In this document: positions 40,799 to 49,634 of the stretch, piece after piece
How the letters are laid out: each line of letters opens with the position of its first letter
Numbering within the stretch: the stretch's first letter is position 1
Origin: Chryseobacterium sp. G0186
GTDB lineage: Bacteria; Bacteroidota; Bacteroidia; Flavobacteriales; Weeksellaceae
Assembly: GCF_003815675.1 (NCBI RefSeq)
Contig: NZ_CP033918.1
Coordinates: forward strand, 2,108,001-2,172,000
Length of the DNA: 64,000 bases
Reading direction: 5' to 3'
Position numbers and translations under genes: made by a program
Notes under the pieces: generated by a model
The model's input: only the letters and a program-made list of their open reading frames with translations
Database searches by the model: none
What the model was told of the DNA's origin: nothing

Positions 40799-41185
40799 TT
40801 ATGCAGCACCTAATTTTATTCTGAGATTCTCAATAAGATTTTCCCAATACATTGCGTTTTCTTCTTCATCCCCTTCTTCGCAGAAATCTGTAATATTCAG
40901 TGCTAAATCTTCTGTAATATCATCTATTGTGATCGTCATTTCAAAGAAGTTCTTAGTTCCCTCATCTTCTTCCCATCTGAAACGCACGAAACCTTCAGGC
41001 TTATATCTGATCAAAGTGGCCTTTTCTGCAGGTCCTCCACCCCAGCTAAAAAAGAAATCGTCGCCTTTTTCTGTCACCTCATCTGCAAACCATTCAGACA
41101 ACCCCTCTGCTGTTGCCAGATATTCGTACAAAATCTCTGATAAACAGTGCATTGGAAATTCGTAATGGACTTTATGTTTCGCCAT
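40799..41185 (-). CDS. START-like domain (SRPBCC fold) protein
   Basis: 128 aa from the ATG at 41185 (MAKHKVHYEFPMHCL). Upstream in-frame codons are rejected because they read into a low-complexity, AT-rich stretch. The helix-grip pattern is CLSEILYEYLATAEGLSEWFADEV, FSWGGGPAEKATLIRYKPEGFVRFRWEEDE and a C-terminal WENLIENLRIKLG helix, as in AHSA1/START_2-type proteins. Widespread in Flavobacteriia as a hypothetical protein; no ligand known. Single gene. Confidence 0.8.
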   Translation of the reverse strand: MAKHKVHYEFPMHCLSEILYEYLATAEGLSEWFADEVTEKGDDFFFSWGGGPAEKATLIRYKPEGFVRFRWEEDEGTKNFFEMTITIDDITEDLALNITDFCEEGDEEENAMYWENLIENLRIKLGAA

Positions 41186-41344
41186 ATAATCTTTGTTTTT
41201 ATCGTCCCGCAATATATAAATTAATTTTTTTATTACACAAAAAAGCAATTACTTTTTTAAAGAATCTGCATGATATTTATCAGAGGTTCAGAATCTGTAT
41301 TATGTTAAGTATAAACCTTTAAAATTACCATGTAAAACATAAAA

Positions 41345-41369
41345 AAATCTCTTTTTTGCGAAGAGATTT
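41345..41369 (-). terminator. Intrinsic terminator, minus strand, far downstream of the class III aminotransferase
   Basis: AAATCTCTT (41345-41353) and AAGAGATTT (41361-41369) pair, and a T-run follows on the minus strand. It lies 129 nt beyond the stop at 41498, so the gene would have a long 3' UTR. No gene is seen from 41249 to 41497. Confidence 0.75.
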
Positions 41370-41497
41370 ACTATTGAAAGAGGGTGAAAAAATTTCATAT
41401 TCCCGGAAAGAAAATTAAGTTTCATAAATCCGGTATTCTAAATGCTGTTACCCCTCCCAATTTTTTTATTTTTTTGAAAATTTTATCAAAAAAATAT

Positions 41498-42679
41498 TTA
41501 TTCATTATCCAGGATTTGTAAAATAATTTCACACCCTTTTCTAATTTCTTCTTTTGAGATCGTTAATGGTGGAGAAATTCTCAAATATTCGTTTCTATAT
41601 AACTGCCAGAAAACAATAAGCCCATTTTCCATGCATTTTTTAGCAACTTCTAATGTATATTCAGGAACGCCAAGATTTACGGCAAGCATTAGACCTTTAC
41701 CATTGATATTTTTAATTTTTGGATGAACTAAAAGCTCTCTGAATAACTTTTCTTTTTCTTCTACTTCATCCATTAAACCGCTTTCCAGAACTTCTTTCAG
41801 GGTTGCATAACTGGCTGCAGCAATCAAAGAATTACCTCCAAAGGTTGTAACATGACCAAGTTTTGGTGAATGAGACAGGGTTTCCATAATTTTTCTGGAG
41901 CTCATAAAAGCACCTACCGGAACCCCACCTCCCATTCCTTTCCCCATTACAAGGATATCCGGAACAATCCCAAAGTGTTCAAAAGAAAATAATTTCCCTG
42001 TTCTTCCAAAGCCTGGCTGAATTTCATCCAGAATCAAAAGTGCTCCTACTTCTTCACATCTTCTTTTCAGCTTAATTAAATAGTCCTCATTTGGCACTAA
42101 GAATCCTGCAGCTCCCTGAATGGTTTCCAAGATTACGCAGGCTGTTTTCTCGGTAATCTTATCGAAGTCCTCTTCATTATTGAATTCAATAAAGTTAACC
42201 ATTGGTAGCAACGGACGGAATTCTCTTTTATGGTTTTCATTTCCTGAAACGCTTAATGCACCATGAGTATTCCCATGGTAGGAATGTTTAAAGGAAACGA
42301 TTTCTTCTCTCCCGGTATATCGTTTGGCAAGTTTTAAGCTTCCATCAATAGCTTCTGCTCCACTGTTGACCAGATAGGTCACTTCCAGAGGTTCCGGAGT
42401 AGCTTCTGCAAGTAATTTACATAATGCAATAGGTTTTTCCTGGGCATATTCTCCATACACCATAACGTGGAGATATTTGTCTGCCTGCTCTTTAATGGCA
42501 TCTACAATCTTAGGATGTGAGTGCCCCAGCGTATTGGCAGAAACTCCTGCTACAAAGTCAAGATATCTTCTTCCGTCTGTACCGTAAATATAGTTACCCT
42601 CTGCTTTTTCAACCTCAAAACCGGCTGCAAACTTTGTGGTTTGTGCCTGATATGTAAAAAAATCTTTATGCATTTCCAT
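41498..42679 (-). CDS. Class III PLP-dependent aminotransferase
   Basis: 393 aa from the ATG at 42679 (MEMHKDFF); a further upstream TTG start is unnecessary. The PLP lysine motif is LLILDEIQPGFGRTGKLFSFEHFGIVPDILVMGKGMGGG, with Lys in MGKG. Also seen are NSGAEAIDGSLKLAKRYTG and TFGGNSL. The group includes acetylornithine, 4-aminobutyrate and ornithine aminotransferases; the substrate cannot be fixed by eye. Cytoplasmic. It is followed by a long 3' UTR with a terminator. Confidence 0.9.
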   Translation of the reverse strand: MEMHKDFFTYQAQTTKFAAGFEVEKAEGNYIYGTDGRRYLDFVAGVSANTLGHSHPKIVDAIKEQADKYLHVMVYGEYAQEKPIALCKLLAEATPEPLEVTYLVNSGAEAIDGSLKLAKRYTGREEIVSFKHSYHGNTHGALSVSGNENHKREFRPLLPMVNFIEFNNEEDFDKITEKTACVILETIQGAAGFLVPNEDYLIKLKRRCEEVGALLILDEIQPGFGRTGKLFSFEHFGIVPDILVMGKGMGGGVPVGAFMSSRKIMETLSHSPKLGHVTTFGGNSLIAAASYATLKEVLESGLMDEVEEKEKLFRELLVHPKIKNINGKGLMLAVNLGVPEYTLEVAKKCMENGLIVFWQLYRNEYLRISPPLTISKEEIRKGCEIILQILDNE

Positions 42680-42748
42680 CGTCTCAAAAAATTTCAGCAA
42701 AGCTATAAAAGATTCAGCAAATGCCGAAATTATTCGTGGGGAATAAAA

Positions 42749-42772
42749 AAACCGCCTTTAATAAAGCGGTTT
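42749..42772 (-). terminator. Terminator of the ostA-like gene
   Basis: AACCGC and GCGGTT flank an A/T-rich inner stem; a T-run follows on the minus strand, 6 nt beyond the stop at 42778. Confidence 0.8.
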
Positions 42773-42777
42773 CTATA

Positions 42778-44520
42778 TTATTTTCTTACTCTCTTGGGTT
42801 TTTTAGCTTCTTCCTTAGCCTTTTCGTCATCTATGGCCTTCTGGGCTTTATCAAACAGTTCGTTGTCTGAAGTATATTGTATTTCTTCATAGTTTGGACT
42901 GTCTACCAATATATCCTGCCATTTCCTGATCCTGTCTTTTGTATTCCAATTAAAGTCCGGAAATTTTCTTCGTGCCGGCTCTATTTTACTCATGGGATAG
43001 GTATCTGAGGTAGCTCCGATACTGCATGAAATAATCTGAAGTCCTGTCTCCTCAAATAAGGCACCAATGATGCCGCAGGCAGAAAGTGTTATTCCAATTC
43101 TTTCCGGTTTTTTGGTTTCCTGATCTACATCATCTACATAGGCAATTGCCTGTGCGTTTCCTACTACTCTTGCCTCTTTAATCTCATTATTCTGGTAGTA
43201 AACCGTCATAAACTTTCCTTTCACCTGATTGAATTCGTCTTTCAGGGTTAGAGAGTCTACCTTGCTGATGGCAAAGGCATTTCCAATGACCTTTAATGAG
43301 TCTATATTTTCGGTTTTTGTATTGAAGTAGGCTTCTACTTTATCTCCGGTTACCTGCTTTTCTCCACTCCATAGAATGGGTTTTGTGTACATATGCATAA
43401 TTCCATCCGTCTCATTGAATGCTATGGAATCTGCTCTTCCCTGTGCATTGGATTTGTAAATCCTTGCTTTTCTATAGGCTCTTAAATAGCTTTTCTTGAT
43501 GGTGATATCTGCTGAATCCGGTTTTTGGTAGGAAATAATCTTTTCTGAAGCAAAGTATATGGAGTCTTTTTCCATAATCTTTACAGCATATGGATTCTTG
43601 GTCATCATTGAGGAGTCCTTCTTCTCAAAAATCTCTCCGTATCCTCCTTTGATGTACCTTCTTTCTTTAGGATCATCCAAGGTTACGTTTCCTGTAGCCT
43701 TTCCAAAACCTGAGAGCTGATTGTAATACATATCATCACCGGTAAGGATCTTATCATTATAAAAGATCTTGGAGTTTTTATTCAGGAAAGCTTCCTTTGT
43801 TTCCATTCTATAGGTTCCTCTTTCAGTGTATACCCTATTTTTGGGATTGGCACGATTGGTAATGGTTGTAGGGCCAAAAAACTCTGCTACTTTAGTATTC
43901 TGATTCTGCTTAATATTAACTCCTTCAATGATGTATTGGGCGTTATCTATCTTTACATTTCCTACAAAATCTATCATTTTGGTATTCAGGAAATAGGTTG
44001 CAGTTTTAGTATACATTACATTTCCCTGACTGTCTGAAATGGTTCCCCCGGTATTAAAGTACGCCTGATTGGCAAGCTTATCATAATACAGAATATCTGT
44101 TTTAATGGTTTGCTTGGGGTCTGTAAGGACAACATTTTTTCTGGCAACCCCTTTTTGGGTATTCCCGTCATATTCCATTTCTCCGGCTGTTATGACTGAA
44201 CCATCAGCATTCTGAAGTCTTGTATTGCCTATGGCTTTTACAAAATTCTCTCCCTCATAGATGATTACTTCATCTGCTGTAAGGATGGAACCTTGATGTT
44301 CAATCTTAACATTCCCTGTAAGATATTGGTTCCCTTCGTATTTCTCAGGGTTTTTGTTGATTTCATCTGCATGGATGATCTTTACTTTATCTTCCGGTTT
44401 CAGTTGCTTGGGTTGAGCTGTTGAGGGAGCCTGCAAATAGGGATCTCTCTTCACAGGCAATTTCTCCTGCGCAAAGCTGAGCGTGGAAATAAAGAGTAAC
44501 AGAAAAAGGATTCTTCTCAT
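42778..44520 (-). CDS. OstA/LptA-like periplasmic protein
   Basis: 580 aa with a signal peptide (LFLLLFISTLSFAQE). It carries several OstA/LptA-type beta-jellyroll repeats, seen as GNQYLTGNVKIEHQGSILTADEVIIYEGENFVKAIGNTRLQNADG, TATYFLNTKMIDFVGNVKI and GKATGNVTLDDPKERRYI. The family shuttles lipopolysaccharide across the periplasm to LptD. The C-terminal region is polar and ends in a Lys/Glu-rich tail. It starts 3 nt after the fur-like gene, so the two form an operon. Confidence 0.85.
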   Translation of the reverse strand: MRRILFLLLFISTLSFAQEKLPVKRDPYLQAPSTAQPKQLKPEDKVKIIHADEINKNPEKYEGNQYLTGNVKIEHQGSILTADEVIIYEGENFVKAIGNTRLQNADGSVITAGEMEYDGNTQKGVARKNVVLTDPKQTIKTDILYYDKLANQAYFNTGGTISDSQGNVMYTKTATYFLNTKMIDFVGNVKIDNAQYIIEGVNIKQNQNTKVAEFFGPTTITNRANPKNRVYTERGTYRMETKEAFLNKNSKIFYNDKILTGDDMYYNQLSGFGKATGNVTLDDPKERRYIKGGYGEIFEKKDSSMMTKNPYAVKIMEKDSIYFASEKIISYQKPDSADITIKKSYLRAYRKARIYKSNAQGRADSIAFNETDGIMHMYTKPILWSGEKQVTGDKVEAYFNTKTENIDSLKVIGNAFAISKVDSLTLKDEFNQVKGKFMTVYYQNNEIKEARVVGNAQAIAYVDDVDQETKKPERIGITLSACGIIGALFEETGLQIISCSIGATSDTYPMSKIEPARRKFPDFNWNTKDRIRKWQDILVDSPNYEEIQYTSDNELFDKAQKAIDDEKAKEEAKKPKRVRK

Positions 44521-44523
44521 TAA

Positions 44524-44997
44524 TTAGTCATTCTTAGTGCCATAAAAATACAGCGAATGAGAATCAATTTTTACGCCAAAAGCTTCTTCAATGGCTTCTT
44601 TGATTCCTTGGATTCTAGGGTCACAGAATTCAATAATTTCTTCAATTTCCTTGTCAGAATCTTTTTTGTAGATCACTAGGTGATCGTGTTGTTTATCAAA
44701 ATAAGACTTTTCATAGGATGAAGAAGTCAGGGTTTTTTCTCCGAACTGATGCTTACGGATAAGGCCGGCATCAAGGAAAATTTCAATAGTATTGTAAATA
44801 GTAGCCTTAGAAACATGATATTTCTTCTGCATCATCAGAAGATACAGATCATCTACATTAAAGTGATGATCCATATTATAAATCTCTTCTAATATCGTGT
44901 ATCTTTCAGGAGTGTTTCTGAACCCTTTTTCCAGTAGGTAGTTTCTTAAAACATCCTTGATTAAAGCTATATTTTTTTCTTTTTGTATTGTATCCAT
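44524..44997 (-). CDS. Fur family transcriptional regulator
   Basis: 157 aa. The N-terminal winged helix reads RNTPERYTILEEIYNMDHHFNVDDLYLLMMQKKYHVSKATIYNTIEIF, the typical Fur DNA-binding domain. The C-terminal dimerisation part has QHDHLVIYKKDSD and FCDPRIQGIKE, with the regulatory metal histidines of the H-x-H-x-[C] set only partly visible: QHDHL is present but the CxxC zinc site is not. It could be a Fur, Zur or PerR type. Upstream of ostA-like gene, 3 nt gap. Confidence 0.85.
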   Translation of the reverse strand: MDTIQKEKNIALIKDVLRNYLLEKGFRNTPERYTILEEIYNMDHHFNVDDLYLLMMQKKYHVSKATIYNTIEIFLDAGLIRKHQFGEKTLTSSSYEKSYFDKQHDHLVIYKKDSDKEIEEIIEFCDPRIQGIKEAIEEAFGVKIDSHSLYFYGTKND

Positions 44998-45012
44998 TAA
45001 AAAAATTATCTA

Positions 45013-45020
45013 CAAATTTA
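45013..45020 (-). promoter_or_regulatory. -7 element of the fur-ostA unit
   Basis: Minus strand TAAATTTG lies 15 nt before the fur ATG. No TTG at the standard spacing. Confidence 0.45.
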
Positions 45021-45063
45021 TCGATTTTTATTTAAATAGATATTATGGTTATTCTTCCTTTAC

Positions 45064-47058
45064 TTAAGAGTTATGGCGGAAGTACCCGGATTGTTCAATC
45101 TTATTATCATACACTGTAAGTTCTGTAATAGGTGCAGACTCCACTTCAACATTGTGGGAAGATACTCCCCAGGCCTTAAAGTCATCACTTCCTATGTACT
45201 TCACAAAGTTATAGATATTCAGTGTAATCTTCTGTTTAACAGTTAAAAGTATATCGTTGATATATGTATTATCTATGATTACATATTTCAGATCGGGTGG
45301 TATCTCGTGAGCTCTTAGAGATGGATGACTGCTTCTTGAAGGAATGGTTCCGTCAGCCATTAAATCTTTCAATACCATATTAAAGTAATCATTGATTCTT
45401 CGGTCTACTTTAAATCCTAAAAGGAAATTAATTTTATAGACTGTTCCAGGCAGAATTTCATCTACTGTATATTTGAATGTATATGGATCTTCCTGATTGA
45501 CAATACTTAAAATAAAGTAATGATCTGCTCTTTTAGGCTGTTTTTTGATGATGGAATAAATAATTTTTGATTCTACTTCATCATTTCTTTTTGCTCTGCT
45601 CAAATAAGCCAGGTTGGTTGCATATTTCGGAATGGTTTCATCCAGTTTCATATCTTTAAGAATAGAAACATATTTTTCAATTTTTACAAACTGGATAAAT
45701 CTTGTTTTTATTAATCGTCCATTGTACCATGCATACATCGATAATCCAATGGAACCAGCTAGTACAACGGTAATCCATCCTCCCTCCATGAATTTGATGA
45801 TGTTTGCACTGAAGAATCCTAATTCAATAGCAAGGTATACTAAAGCGAAAAGCAATATTAATACTTTACTTACTCTATGTTTCAATAACCAGAAAATAAG
45901 GAGAACTGTTGTCATCAGCATCGTTACTGTAATGGAAAGTCCATAGGCTGCTTCCATTTTTCCAGATTCTCTGAAATGAAGCACTACAATAATACATAAG
46001 ATCAAAAGTCCCCAGTTAATTCTAGGAATATACATCTGCCCTTTAACACCTGAAGGGTAATCAATTTTTTGATTAGGCCATAAATTAAGAGACATTGCTT
46101 CGGAGAAAATGGTAAAAGAACCTGTAATTAAGGCCTGACTTGCAATAATTGCTGCTGCAGTAGCTAAAATTACTCCCGGTATGATCATCCATTCTTCCAT
46201 AATTCCAAAGAATGGATTCACCACAGAAAAACCTGGTTTACTATGATTGGTTAGAAGCCAAGCTCCCTGTCCCAAATAATTCAGGATAAGCATGATCTTA
46301 ACGAATCCCCAGCTTACTCTTATGTTCTTAGCTCCACAGTGCCCTAAATCTGAATAAAGAGCCTCTGCTCCTGTTGTACAAAGAAAAACAGCTCCAAGAA
46401 TAACAATTGCACTGGGAGAGTTTACAATAAGTTTGTATGCATAATAAGGATTGAAAGATCTCAAAATCTCAAAATTCTCACTTAAATGCATCACACCCAA
46501 ACCTCCTAACACTAGGAACCAAACAACCATTACAGGGCCAAAAAACTTCCCAATAAAGCTGGTTCCGAATTGCTGTACTACAAAAATAACAATCAGAATT
46601 CCAATAGTAATGGGGACAACAGGGGTATGAGGATTATAGATCTCCAGACCTTCAATGGCTGACATCACAGTAAGCGACGGTGTAATGACACCATCTGCAA
46701 TAAGTGCGGCAGCTCCTACGATCGCTATGAGATACAGCCATCCTTTTTTAAGATTTTTAACTAGTGAAAACAATGCCAGAATACCACCCTCTCCTTTGTT
46801 ATCTGCCCTTAAGGCAATAATCACATATTTGATCGTGGTCTGAAGAGTAAGTGTCCAGATAATACAAGAAAGAGCTCCTTCTATATATTCATTAAAAGGC
46901 ATATTACTTCCTTGATTCCTTGCATTTACAATCGCTTTCATTACGTAAAGCGGTGAGGTTCCTATATCCCCAAAAACAATTCCTAGGGAAACTAAAACTC
47001 CAATGAAGGAAAGTTTTTTTATATCAAAATGATAACCATCTTCTGTAACGTCTGCCAT
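45064..47058 (-). CDS. kup: Low-affinity potassium transport system protein Kup
   Basis: 664 aa, 12 membrane helices followed by a cytosolic C-terminal domain, the normal Kup layout. Strong matches are SLGIVFGDIGTSPLYVMKAI at the N terminus, GDLGHCGAKNIRVSW (here YSDLGHCGAKNIRVSW) and GGEGGILALFSLV. It imports K+ with H+. Single gene with a complete promoter; convergent partner is pdhB's region downstream on the same strand. Confidence 0.95.
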   Translation of the reverse strand: MADVTEDGYHFDIKKLSFIGVLVSLGIVFGDIGTSPLYVMKAIVNARNQGSNMPFNEYIEGALSCIIWTLTLQTTIKYVIIALRADNKGEGGILALFSLVKNLKKGWLYLIAIVGAAALIADGVITPSLTVMSAIEGLEIYNPHTPVVPITIGILIVIFVVQQFGTSFIGKFFGPVMVVWFLVLGGLGVMHLSENFEILRSFNPYYAYKLIVNSPSAIVILGAVFLCTTGAEALYSDLGHCGAKNIRVSWGFVKIMLILNYLGQGAWLLTNHSKPGFSVVNPFFGIMEEWMIIPGVILATAAAIIASQALITGSFTIFSEAMSLNLWPNQKIDYPSGVKGQMYIPRINWGLLILCIIVVLHFRESGKMEAAYGLSITVTMLMTTVLLIFWLLKHRVSKVLILLFALVYLAIELGFFSANIIKFMEGGWITVVLAGSIGLSMYAWYNGRLIKTRFIQFVKIEKYVSILKDMKLDETIPKYATNLAYLSRAKRNDEVESKIIYSIIKKQPKRADHYFILSIVNQEDPYTFKYTVDEILPGTVYKINFLLGFKVDRRINDYFNMVLKDLMADGTIPSRSSHPSLRAHEIPPDLKYVIIDNTYINDILLTVKQKITLNIYNFVKYIGSDDFKAWGVSSHNVEVESAPITELTVYDNKIEQSGYFRHNS

Positions 47059-47082
47059 GTCAGCTTATTTATTTTAAACGCG

Positions 47083-47110
47083 CAAATTTATACTAATTTT
47101 ATGACGTCAA
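47083..47110 (-). promoter_or_regulatory. kup promoter
   Basis: Minus strand TTG (47108-47110), 17-nt spacer, TAAATTTG (47083-47090), ending 24 nt before the kup ATG. Confidence 0.7.
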
Positions 47111-47140
47111 GAACTTTTCTTCATGAATATAATAAATGAA

Positions 47141-47163
47141 AAAACTTCCTTTCGGAAGTTTTT
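47141..47163 (-). terminator. Terminator of the PDH E1 beta gene
   Basis: AAAACTTCC and GGAAGTTTT pair around TTTC, followed by a T-run on the minus strand, 9 nt below the stop at 47172. Confidence 0.8.
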
Positions 47164-47171
47164 CTCTATCA

Positions 47172-48152
47172 TTATTTAACGTACATCGCTTTTTTAATTT
47201 CCTCTTTAACTTTTTCAAGTTTAGGGAACCATTCTGCAAATAAGGCTGCAGAATAAGGTGCAGGTGCATCAGGAGTAGTAATTCTCTTGATTGGTGCATC
47301 CAGATAATCAAATGCTTTTTGCTGTACCATATATGTAATTTCAGAAGATATTGAACCAAATGGCCAAGCTTCTTCTAAGATCACTAATCTATTTGTCTTT
47401 TTCACAGATTCTAAAACAGTGTCAAAATCTAAAGGACGAACAGTTCTTAGGTCAATCACCTCTACAGAGATTCCTTCTTTAGCCATATCTTCAGCAGCCT
47501 GTAAAGCTAACTTCATGATCTTACCGAAAGAAACCAAGGTAACATCTGTACCTTCTCTTTTGATATCAGCTTTTCCTATTGGCAAATAGTATTCTTCTTC
47601 AGGGATTTCCATTTTATCTCCATACATCTGTTCAGATTCCATGAAAATAACCGGATCATTATCCTGAATTGCTGTTTTCAACAATCCTTTTGCATCGTAT
47701 GGGTTGGAAGGTACTACAACTTTAAGTCCCGGGCAATTTGCAAACCAACCTTCAAAAGCCTGAGAGTGGGTAGCTCCTAATTGTCCTGCAGAAGCAGTAG
47801 GTCCACGGAAAACGATTGGGCAGTTCCACTGTCCACCGCTCATCTGACGGATCTTCGCCGCATTATTGATAATCTGATCAATTCCTACTAATGAGAAATT
47901 GAATGTCATAAATTCTACGATTGGTCTGTTACCATTCATTGCAGCTCCTACAGAGATTCCTGTAAATCCAAGTTCTGCAATCGGTGTATCGATCACTCTT
48001 TTTGGACCAAATTCATCCAGCATTCCTTTTGAAGCTTTATATGCACCATTATATTCTGCAACTTCCTCCCCCATCAGGTAGATGGATTCGTCTTTACGCA
48101 TTTCCTCGCTCATTGCCTGTGCAATTACCTCACGAAAAGTATATTCTGCCAT
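47172..48152 (-). CDS. Pyruvate dehydrogenase E1 component, beta subunit
   Basis: 326 aa. With the alpha subunit (not in the window) it decarboxylates pyruvate and loads lipoyl E2 in the PDH complex. Clear marks are TFREVIAQAMSEEMRKDESIYLMGEEVAEYNGAYK, NFSLVGIDQIINNAAKIRQM and WPFGSISSEITYMVQQKAFDYLDAPIKRITTPDAPAPYS, the transketolase C-terminal region. It is a single gene with a terminator. Its match is better to PDH than to branched-chain keto acid E1 beta, but that is by eye. Confidence 0.9.
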   Translation of the reverse strand: MAEYTFREVIAQAMSEEMRKDESIYLMGEEVAEYNGAYKASKGMLDEFGPKRVIDTPIAELGFTGISVGAAMNGNRPIVEFMTFNFSLVGIDQIINNAAKIRQMSGGQWNCPIVFRGPTASAGQLGATHSQAFEGWFANCPGLKVVVPSNPYDAKGLLKTAIQDNDPVIFMESEQMYGDKMEIPEEEYYLPIGKADIKREGTDVTLVSFGKIMKLALQAAEDMAKEGISVEVIDLRTVRPLDFDTVLESVKKTNRLVILEEAWPFGSISSEITYMVQQKAFDYLDAPIKRITTPDAPAPYSAALFAEWFPKLEKVKEEIKKAMYVK

Positions 48153-48175
48153 ATTTTCTTGAAAAATTTAGACTA

Positions 48176-48183
48176 CAAAAATA
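48176..48183 (-). promoter_or_regulatory. -7 element of the PDH E1 beta gene
   Basis: Minus strand TATTTTTG fits TAnnTTTG, 23 nt before the ATG. -33 element not obvious. Confidence 0.42.
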
Positions 48184-48285
48184 GTGTTTTTTTATTATAC
48201 ACATAATAAAAAAGGCGTTTCATTTGAGCAAGATGCCTTAATATTAATAATAATTCAAAAAAGAATGTTTGATGGGAAAGGGAGC

Positions 48286-48413
48286 CAGAAGCTGGAAGAG
48301 GGAAGTTATTGAAGTCTACAAAACTACTGAAAATGTATTTTTATTGTCTTTTACCCCTCTTCATTATAAAATTATAATATATCAAAAACAACGTATGTTA
48401 ACTTCCCGCTTCT
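48286..48413. repeat. Intergenic inverted-repeat element
   Basis: GGGAAGTTA (48300-48308) reappears as TAACTTCCC (48399-48407), with longer imperfect arms (GGAAGAGGGAAGTTA against AGAAGCGGGAAGTTA). Purine-rich GAAGCTGGAAGAGGGAAG-type sequence is a common dispersed repeat in Chryseobacterium. The interval holds no gene. Confidence 0.45.
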
Positions 48414-48417
48414 TTTC

Positions 48418-49035
48418 TTAGATTACTTTTTCCTCCTGTAGGCTCAATTCTTTATAGTTTTTCCTAAGATCTTGTAAAATTTTCCCGTAGGTTCTTTTAT
48501 AAATTATATACAGGATGTAAAGTCCAATTAATGTAAAAATTCCGAAAATTATATAATTTGCCATACCAGGCATCATTGTATCAGGGTTGGTAGGTAAAGT
48601 GTTGGTATTATAGCTTGTATTATAACCATCTTTTAACCCCGCCATAAAATCTCTTGTATTATGATCAAACTGAATAATATTATCTGTAACCGCCAGCACC
48701 AATGATATACCTGCATACCCTAGAATAAGAGTTCTCATGTTTAAAATACTTTTCATCAATGTAATACTGTCCTGTCCGGTTTTCATTTTACGAAACAAAA
48801 AGATAATGGCTGCTGTAAAACCAAAGAACATGGTCATTCTTATATAAGGAAATTCTTTGTTCAGATAGCCATATAAAGCCCACAAAACCATTTCAACCAA
48901 ACCAATAATCAATAATGTTTTGGTCATAGAAACAGATTTATTTTTTATCATCTTATAAATTTCATTTTCGGAATATTCTTTAAAGTCATCCAACTCTTTA
49001 TTCCAGTCTTTTTTTAGTAATTCTAATTCGTCCAT
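48418..49035 (-). CDS. Membrane protein, partner of the ECF sigma factor
   Basis: 205 aa with about four membrane helices (TLLIIGLVEMVLWALYGYL, MTMFFGFTAAIIFLF, LILGYAGISLVLAV, NYIIFGIFTLIGLYILYII) and a cytoplasmic N terminus of about 40 residues beginning MDELELLKKDWNKELD. It starts 1 nt after the sigma gene stop, so it is translationally linked. In Bacteroidota this arrangement suggests an anti-sigma-like regulator, which is inference because no known anti-sigma motif is present. Confidence 0.68.
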   Translation of the reverse strand: MDELELLKKDWNKELDDFKEYSENEIYKMIKNKSVSMTKTLLIIGLVEMVLWALYGYLNKEFPYIRMTMFFGFTAAIIFLFRKMKTGQDSITLMKSILNMRTLILGYAGISLVLAVTDNIIQFDHNTRDFMAGLKDGYNTSYNTNTLPTNPDTMMPGMANYIIFGIFTLIGLYILYIIYKRTYGKILQDLRKNYKELSLQEEKVI

Positions 49036-49036
49036 A

Positions 49037-49534
49037 TTATTTTGTGTTTATTTTGGTTTTCAAATTATTTTTTGCCCTGTTCATCTTTACTCTTGCATTG
49101 CCTTCTGTAATTCCAAGGATCTCTCCTATCTCTTTATAAGGTTTATCCTCCAAATACATCATGATTAAGGCTTTTTCCACATCAGATAACTCATGGATGG
49201 CTTTATACATTTTTTGAAGTTTATGTTCTTCGTCTTCGTAAGCCTCATATTCTATTTTAAGGGAAGAAACATCAATATCTACTGTTTGAGCATTCCGCTT
49301 TTGAGGTTTTCTGAATAAGGTAATGGCAGTGTTAAGTGCTACACGATACATCCATGTAGAAAATTTGGAACCTCCTTTAAATCCGGGAAAGGATTTCCAT
49401 AACTGAATCGTGATTTCCTGGAAAAGGTCATCATGATCTTCCGTATTATCTGTATATATCCTGCATATTTTATGAATAAGCTTTTGATTGGGCTTAAAAA
49501 ATTCAATAAATGTTTTCTCCAGTTTTGTGCTCAT
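49037..49534 (-). CDS. ECF-type RNA polymerase sigma factor
   Basis: 165 aa. Sigma region 2 is IHKICRIYTDNTEDHDDLFQEITIQLWKSFPGF, with the core-binding and -10 recognition helices and FSTWMYRVALNTAITLFRK. Region 4 is VEKALIMMYLEDKPYKEIGEILGITEGNARVKMNRAK. No region 3. It probably directs an extracytoplasmic stress regulon, with the downstream membrane protein as regulator. Confidence 0.88.
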   Translation of the reverse strand: MSTKLEKTFIEFFKPNQKLIHKICRIYTDNTEDHDDLFQEITIQLWKSFPGFKGGSKFSTWMYRVALNTAITLFRKPQKRNAQTVDIDVSSLKIEYEAYEDEEHKLQKMYKAIHELSDVEKALIMMYLEDKPYKEIGEILGITEGNARVKMNRAKNNLKTKINTK

Positions 49535-49581
49535 ATCCTATAAGTGGAGAGATTTTATTTTCGTTACATATTTTTCCAAAA

Positions 49582-49613
49582 AAAATGACATCTCATTTCT
49601 GAAATGTCATTTT
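49582..49613 (-). terminator. Terminator of the DUF2147 gene
   Basis: AAAATGACAT (49582-49591) and ATGTCATTTT (49604-49613) pair with a 12-nt loop, followed by a T-run on the minus strand, 21 nt below the stop. Confidence 0.75.
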
Positions 49614-49634
49614 AAAATTCTATTTAAACTTAAA

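Noticed and set aside
47099-47359. 86-aa minus-strand ORF at the 3' end of the PDH gene
   Set aside because: A shifted-frame shadow of the E1 beta C terminus, which is well conserved in the true frame.
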